Source: a virus. From it: a stretch of DNA of 31,480 bases. The stretch lies in IMG/VR virus record IMGVR_UViG_3300035456_000038, positions 1 through 31,480 of that record; one strand, written 5' to 3'. The notes beneath the pieces are model-generated. The model made no database searches and was not told the DNA's origin. It was given only the letters and a program-made list of their open reading frames with translations. A program made the position numbers and the translations under genes. Positions 28,717 to 31,480 of this stretch are shown here, one piece after another (position 1 is the first letter of the stretch; each line of letters opens with the position of its first letter).

Positions 28717-29182
28717 ATTTGAATTCCTCTTTTTTCTTCCGCTCTGCGCCGATCAAGACCAGTTTGGAATCCGGCCATTTTTTGATTTTATCGCGATCAA
28801 GACTTTCCACTATTTTGATGACATCATTGAAACCCTGTTCTTTGCAATCGGCCAGCGCGGTCTTAGGTATCGTAACTTTGTCGCCGATGCTGTGGATCAG
28901 ACTGCCATACGTGAGGTTGACTACGTCCGTGTCGTTGAAGAGGATGGATTTGTTCTTCTTCATTAAAGACAGGAGTTCTTTCCCTGCGGCAGTAATCCTG
29001 TCTTGCAAAGGCGAAAGCTTCGCCTGATGCGTTGCGGCAAGCGTTTTCATTTCGACATCCGCTTCCTGCAGCATATTCTTTATCCAGAGGGCGTTTTCAA
29101 ACATTTCCGCCAGCAAATTATCTGCTTGGTTTTTGACCTCTGACCCCTGACCACTGACCATTGTTTTCTTATGCTGCTTCAT
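28700..29182 (-). CDS. gam: Mu Gam-like host-nuclease inhibitor
   Basis: 160 residues. Mu Gam binds ends of double-stranded DNA, protects them from RecBCD-type exonucleases and is the phage relative of bacterial Ku. The protein has the family layout: a long N-terminal helix pair (DNLLAEMFENALWIKNML, then KLSPLQDRITAAGKELLSLM), then the strand region FNDTDVVNLTYGSLIHSIGDKVTIP and a final IKKWPDSKLVLIGAERKKKEEF. The start overlaps the upstream gene. Residues ~8-17 (MVSGQGSEVK) are encoded by a TGACCTCTGACC-type dispersed repeat (29134-29161), so the true ancestral start may have been different. Confidence 0.85.
   Translation of the reverse strand: MKQHKKTMVSGQGSEVKNQADNLLAEMFENALWIKNMLQEADVEMKTLAATHQAKLSPLQDRITAAGKELLSLMKKNKSILFNDTDVVNLTYGSLIHSIGDKVTIPKTALADCKEQGFNDVIKIVESLDRDKIKKWPDSKLVLIGAERKKKEEFKYDLKK
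29134..29161. repeat. TGACCTCTGACC-type repeat inside gam
   Basis: TGACCTC-TGACCCC-TGACCAC-TGACCA, four imperfect 7-base units, inside the first codons of gam and read in frame as VSGQGSEVK. A related sequence is at 30012-30036 in the GemA gene. These units are known as common intergenic repeats in proteobacterial genomes (established only as a general impression). Confidence 0.65.
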
Positions 29183-29567
29183 CGCCTGCTGCCTCCATTC
29201 CCAGTTTCAGTTGTCCCAGATAGTTCGGCAGGCTGACCTTTTTAATTTTCGCATTGCGCTTGAGAATAAGCAGGGCGCGATGCTCCGACCGGCGCAGATA
29301 AACGGTCAGTTCGCTTCCGGCTGCCGCATAGTAATATCCGCCGCCGGTGCTTGTGGCGACAGAACAAATCGGAATACCCTCTTCGCGCAGCGACGTAATA
29401 AGCGCCCGGATCGCCCTGGTATCGTTAATCCTGTTTGACCACGGGCGGCCATAGACGGCCTCATAGAGCGCCGCCATACCGATGGCATTGGATTCTCCGA
29501 TGTGGCTGCCCATCTCCGCCAGTAAGCGGTTCCGCGTTTCATTGGTATCAATTTCTGATTTTCTCAT
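29169..29567 (-). CDS. winged-helix DNA-binding protein
   Basis: 132 residues from the ATG with AGGGGG eight bases upstream; the longer frame to 29612 would be translated through a dispersed repeat and gives the low-complexity MGSHSGSTGSLGG, so it is rejected. Residues ~20-85 look like a winged helix: NAIGMAALYEAVYG, INDTRAIRALITSLREEG (recognition helix), ICSVATSTGGGYYYAA (wing). The C-terminus is basic (LLILKRNAKIKKVSLPNYLG). It lies between GemA and Gam, where Mu-like siphophages encode small regulators. Confidence 0.75.
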   Translation of the reverse strand: MRKSEIDTNETRNRLLAEMGSHIGESNAIGMAALYEAVYGRPWSNRINDTRAIRALITSLREEGIPICSVATSTGGGYYYAAAGSELTVYLRRSEHRALLILKRNAKIKKVSLPNYLGQLKLGMEAAGDEAA

Positions 29568-29580
29568 TTTGTCACCCCCT

Positions 29581-29650
29581 AATGAGCCTGTGGATCCCGA
29601 ATGGGATCCCAAAGCGAATTATCCCGTCAGCTTTGCTGATCGGGGACTTT
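29581..29650 (+). repeat. two-hairpin dispersed repeat, copy D (most complete)
   Basis: AATGAGCCTGT, first hairpin GGATCCC-GAAT-GGGATCC, AAAGCGAATTATCCC core, second hairpin TCAGC-TTT-GCTGA, then TCGGGGAC. Both hairpins are perfect. It fills the gap between the 57-residue gene and the winged-helix gene. Its second hairpin supplies the stop codon (TGA) and last four codons of the upstream 57-residue gene. Confidence 0.85.
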
Positions 29651-29800
29651 AATATTGCGATGCAGCGCCCATCTGAACGGCGGGAAGGTTCCGATCCTAT
29701 TTCCGAAGGCATGATTAAACCATTTATAGAAGCCTTCGGAAACGCGCAGCCCTACTACTTTCTGATAAGTTTTCTCCATCGGATCAATGCATCGATACAT
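29627..29800 (-). CDS. small protein of 57 residues, unknown
   Basis: A 57-codon frame with AAAGGA upstream of the ATG, in the early operon after GemA. The protein starts MYRCIDPMEKTYQKVVGLRV and has a Trp/Phe/His-rich middle (GFYKWFNHAFGNRIGTFPPF), consistent with a compact folded domain. Its last four residues (DQQS) and its stop are inside the dispersed repeat copy D, which suggests the repeat inserted at the original gene end. Likely real because of site, gene spacing and sequence composition; function unknown. Confidence 0.65.
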   Translation of the reverse strand: MYRCIDPMEKTYQKVVGLRVSEGFYKWFNHAFGNRIGTFPPFRWALHRNIKVPDQQS

Positions 29801-29817
29801 ATTATTTATCCTTTATC

Positions 29818-29842
29818 GCTTCACGCTTCACGTTTCACTATC
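29818..29842. repeat. GTGAAGCG-type repeat at the end of the GemA gene
   Basis: GCTTCACGCTTCACGTTTCAC on the plus strand. It encodes the last residues of the GemA-like protein (VKREA) and its TGA, so the repeat has replaced or extended the original gene end. Confidence 0.7.
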
Positions 29843-30300
29843 TCCGCGATCACCGCGAGAAGGCGCTCCAGTTTCCTCGCATCCTGACACCAGATCAGCT
29901 GCGCGGTACCGCATATTTTCTCGGCCAGACCGGCAAGGCGCTTTTCGCCGTTTTCCAGTCCTGCTGCGGCTTCCACGCAACGGGCACGCAAGGCGATTAA
30001 TTGCAGATCTCTGGCTTCTGACCTCTGCCCTCTATCTGTTTTAATTTCCTTCCAGCCATAATGCTTGAGCAGCTTAACCATCTGTTCTAATTGTAGGATG
30101 GTCATATCGGCGGCAGTGCTGACTTTGAAGCTTTTCAGGATCATTTCATATTCGCCGTCATTGAGGCCCATCTGCTTTTTAGCGACATGTATCTTCGCCA
30201 GCAGACCGTTACGCTGCTTTGTTTCTCTGTCCGTCAACAATCGCGGTGGGTCTTTGCGTTCGTAAACAGGAAAAGGAAATTCGGTGCCGGGTACATTCAT
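29821..30300 (-). CDS. GemA/gp16-like regulator (DUF1018)
   Basis: 159 residues. Mu GemA (gp16) is an early protein that affects host gene expression and DNA supercoiling. The family core is clear: LLAKIHVAKKQMGLNDGEYEMILK, then FKVSTAADMTILQLEQMVKLL with the conserved aromatic ending (HYGW), and a C-terminal helical domain (RLAGLAEKICGTAQLIW, then LERLLAVIAEIV). Between the two parts is TDRGQRSEARDL, encoded by a dispersed repeat at 30012-30036. The C-terminus lies in another repeat. The start overlaps the upstream stop (ATGA) with GGAG eight bases away. Confidence 0.9.
   Translation of the reverse strand: MNVPGTEFPFPVYERKDPPRLLTDRETKQRNGLLAKIHVAKKQMGLNDGEYEMILKSFKVSTAADMTILQLEQMVKLLKHYGWKEIKTDRGQRSEARDLQLIALRARCVEAAAGLENGEKRLAGLAEKICGTAQLIWCQDARKLERLLAVIAEIVKREA
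30012..30036. repeat. TGACCTCTGCC-type repeat inside the GemA gene
   Basis: TTCTGACCTCTGCCCTCTATC, read on the minus strand as DRGQRSEAR, lies exactly at the linker between the two parts of the GemA-like protein. It is related to the repeat at the start of gam. Insertion at a domain boundary is what selection would allow. Confidence 0.6.
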
Positions 30301-30866
30301 TTCATATTCTCCAGTTTAAACTTATCCCGGTTGACGATGTGATAAACTGCTTCCGAACCCGCACCGTGCGCGCACAGGCGCTTGCTGATCTTTTGCAAAA
30401 GGCCGTCTTTCTTCAGGTGGCGCACAATCTTGTCAATCCAACAGCGATCTTCTTCGCCTGCCAGACGTTGAATATCCGTCACAGCAAAGGATTGCGAAAC
30501 ATACATCGCCTTAAATATTTTCTGGTTCTGTGTTCCCTTTTTAGCCTTGCGCCAGTTGTGGTTATAGTAATATTGTCGCCGATTGTGTTTGCGGTTATAC
30601 CGGCTGGTGATCTCGCCTCGTTTCTCAAAATCTCCCAGTGCATTGCGTACCTTTTGATGTTCACTTCCTGCCTTGACATCCAATTCGGTGCAGAGCTGTT
30701 CAACTGTAAAACGCTGTTTTGTTTTCGGCCCGCTATGCGCGCGGGCGCTCATCCACGCCCGCATGATTTTGGTAAGGCCTGATTTGGGAATGCCTTTTTT
30801 TTCTGTCATTCCGGCGCAGGCCGGAATCCAGGAACTATTTTCAGTCTCATCCATTTTTAAGGACAT
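30297..30866 (-). CDS. double winged-helix DNA-binding protein
   Basis: 189 residues from an ATG with GGAG ten bases upstream (an alternative ATG at codon 5 overlaps the MuB stop). Two winged-helix-like parts are visible: QRFTVEQLCTELDVKAG with HQKVRNALGDFEKRGEI (~50-90) and QSFAVTDIQRLAGEED with WIDKIVRHLKKDGLLQKI (~125-165), joined by a very basic stretch (RYNRKHNRRQYYYNHNW). Residues ~12-22 (SWIPACAGMTE) are the translation of a TGTCATTCC-type repeat that has inserted in frame. Its place right after the transposition ATPase suggests a transposition or early regulatory role. Confidence 0.75.
   Translation of the reverse strand: MSLKMDETENSSWIPACAGMTEKKGIPKSGLTKIMRAWMSARAHSGPKTKQRFTVEQLCTELDVKAGSEHQKVRNALGDFEKRGEITSRYNRKHNRRQYYYNHNWRKAKKGTQNQKIFKAMYVSQSFAVTDIQRLAGEEDRCWIDKIVRHLKKDGLLQKISKRLCAHGAGSEAVYHIVNRDKFKLENMK
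30804..30831. repeat. TGTCATTCC-type inverted repeat inside a gene
   Basis: TGTCATTCCGGC-GCAG-GCCGGAATCCAG within the first 22 codons of the winged-helix gene, read as WIPACAGMT. Insertion in the dispensable N-terminus kept the frame open. Confidence 0.8.
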
Positions 30867-31479
30867 CGCGCACCATCTCCAAAGTTACTTCCTTGAGGTT
30901 ACTTGTTTTCATCGCGCGTTCGATGCCGATGGCCGTGGTTAGTACCGGCCGCCAGTCTCCGTTTGCGTGTTTATGGATTTCCGCCGTAACTTCCGGCCCT
31001 GTTTTTACGGATAGCGCGGTGCGGAAGAAATAAGCGATATCCTGTTGATTGATCGGGCCGAACTCAATCCGTCTGCGGATGCGGCTGGATAGTCTGCGGC
31101 GTGATCCGACTTTGCCTTTTAGCTCCTCTTCGCCGATCAGCAAAATCGGGCAGGCAAAGCGCTCATTGACGTTGCGCAGCATTTCCAGCACCTTCATGTC
31201 CAGCAAATCTGCTTCGTCGATCATGATTAAACGCCGATTCTTGGCCATCTCGTCGCCGATAATAGTCAAGCAGGCGTCAGTGCGTGAGGGTCGTAATCCG
31301 GCCAACTCAAAACTGATTTCCCGCAAGACCATTGCCGGGCTGCGGACATTCATGGGCGGAATATAAATCGCCGCAGAGTTGACGGCATAATGTTTTGCCG
31401 CCTCACTCTTCCCGCGCCCAGCCGGGGCTGTGAGCATAGCCAACGATGGGCCGATGAGCGACGTGGTGGATGTCAACTC
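30847..31479 (-). CDS. MuB-like transposition ATPase, 5' end outside the window
   Basis: At least 209 residues; the frame is open to the right window edge, and the TTG at 31476 is unlikely to be the real start because full MuB-type proteins have ~80-100 further N-terminal residues. MuB is an AAA+ ATPase that binds target DNA, stimulates the MuA transposase and gives target immunity. Walker A is TAPAGRGKS, Walker B is LIMIDEADLLD, the sensor region is CPILLIGEEEL, and the arginine-rich SRRRLSSRIRRRIEF is the DNA/arginine-finger region. The C-terminus (HANGDWRPVLTTAIGIERAM) matches the family's lid. MuA should lie just to the right. Confidence 0.92.
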   Translation of the reverse strand, partial: ELTSTTSLIGPSLAMLTAPAGRGKSEAAKHYAVNSAAIYIPPMNVRSPAMVLREISFELAGLRPSRTDACLTIIGDEMAKNRRLIMIDEADLLDMKVLEMLRNVNERFACPILLIGEEELKGKVGSRRRLSSRIRRRIEFGPINQQDIAYFFRTALSVKTGPEVTAEIHKHANGDWRPVLTTAIGIERAMKTSNLKEVTLEMVRDVLKNG

Positions 31480-31480
31480 A

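Overview
The window is most of a Mu-like transposable (pro)phage, read almost entirely from the minus strand, so transcription runs from the right edge (about 31480) to the left edge. The right end holds the early region: the C-terminal part of a MuB-type transposition ATPase, a winged-helix protein, GemA/gp16 and Gam. The centre is an accessory region of very small genes: zinc-finger, membrane and lipoprotein genes. The left two thirds is one long late block of lysis, packaging, head and tail genes in the Mu order gp26/27-28-29-30-31-32-34-35-36-37. MuA, the repressor and both phage ends lie outside the window. The host is probably a Desulfobacterota (deltaproteobacterial) bacterium of the Syntrophia kind. 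That is inference from moderate GC and from dispersed repeats of the TGTCATTCC-hairpin-GGAATCCAG and TGACCTCTGACC types, which I associate with such genomes.

The head module is Mu-like: DUF3486 protein, gp28-type terminase, DUF935 portal fused to MuF, I-type protease with a nested scaffold start, gpT capsid, gp35, DUF1320 and DUF1834. No contractile-tail genes (sheath, gpL type) are visible. The capsid module is followed by a tube-like protein, a tail-assembly chaperone pair joined by a probable -1 ribosomal frameshift, a 750-residue tape measure and a set of tip proteins. The virion is therefore predicted to be a siphovirus, like the B3/D3112 group of transposable phages. The frameshift signal (slippery A AAC CCT, 5-nt spacer, 7-bp hairpin) is the best mechanistic observation here and reveals a 90-codon reading frame with no start codon of its own.

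The last tail gene encodes 1616 residues. Its first half is eight tandem ~101-residue Fn3-like repeats (TTQA ... RGFCY ... ITGL ... YRVRAYA), placed ahead of a tip/hub-like C-terminal half.

The non-coding DNA is unusual for a phage. It is colonised by at least four families of short dispersed repeats: (i) a roughly 60-70 bp two-hairpin element in six copies plus a possible fragment, with conserved flanks but different, still pairing stems; (ii) GTGAAGCG/CGCTTCAC arrays in six places; (iii) TGTCATTCC...GGAATCCAG hairpins in four places; (iv) TGACCTCTGACC-type repeats. Some copies lie in frame inside genes (winged-helix protein, GemA, Gam) or supply stop codons or Shine-Dalgarno sequences. A gene-free stretch between the accessory genes and the lysis genes holds two strong intrinsic terminators and a promoter-like sequence that together look like a small-RNA or attenuated-leader unit.

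Several real small genes shorter than 60 codons were found by reading the sequence (29627-29800, 27652-27819, 25384-25557). All functional names rest on motif and gene-order recognition by eye; no database search was possible.
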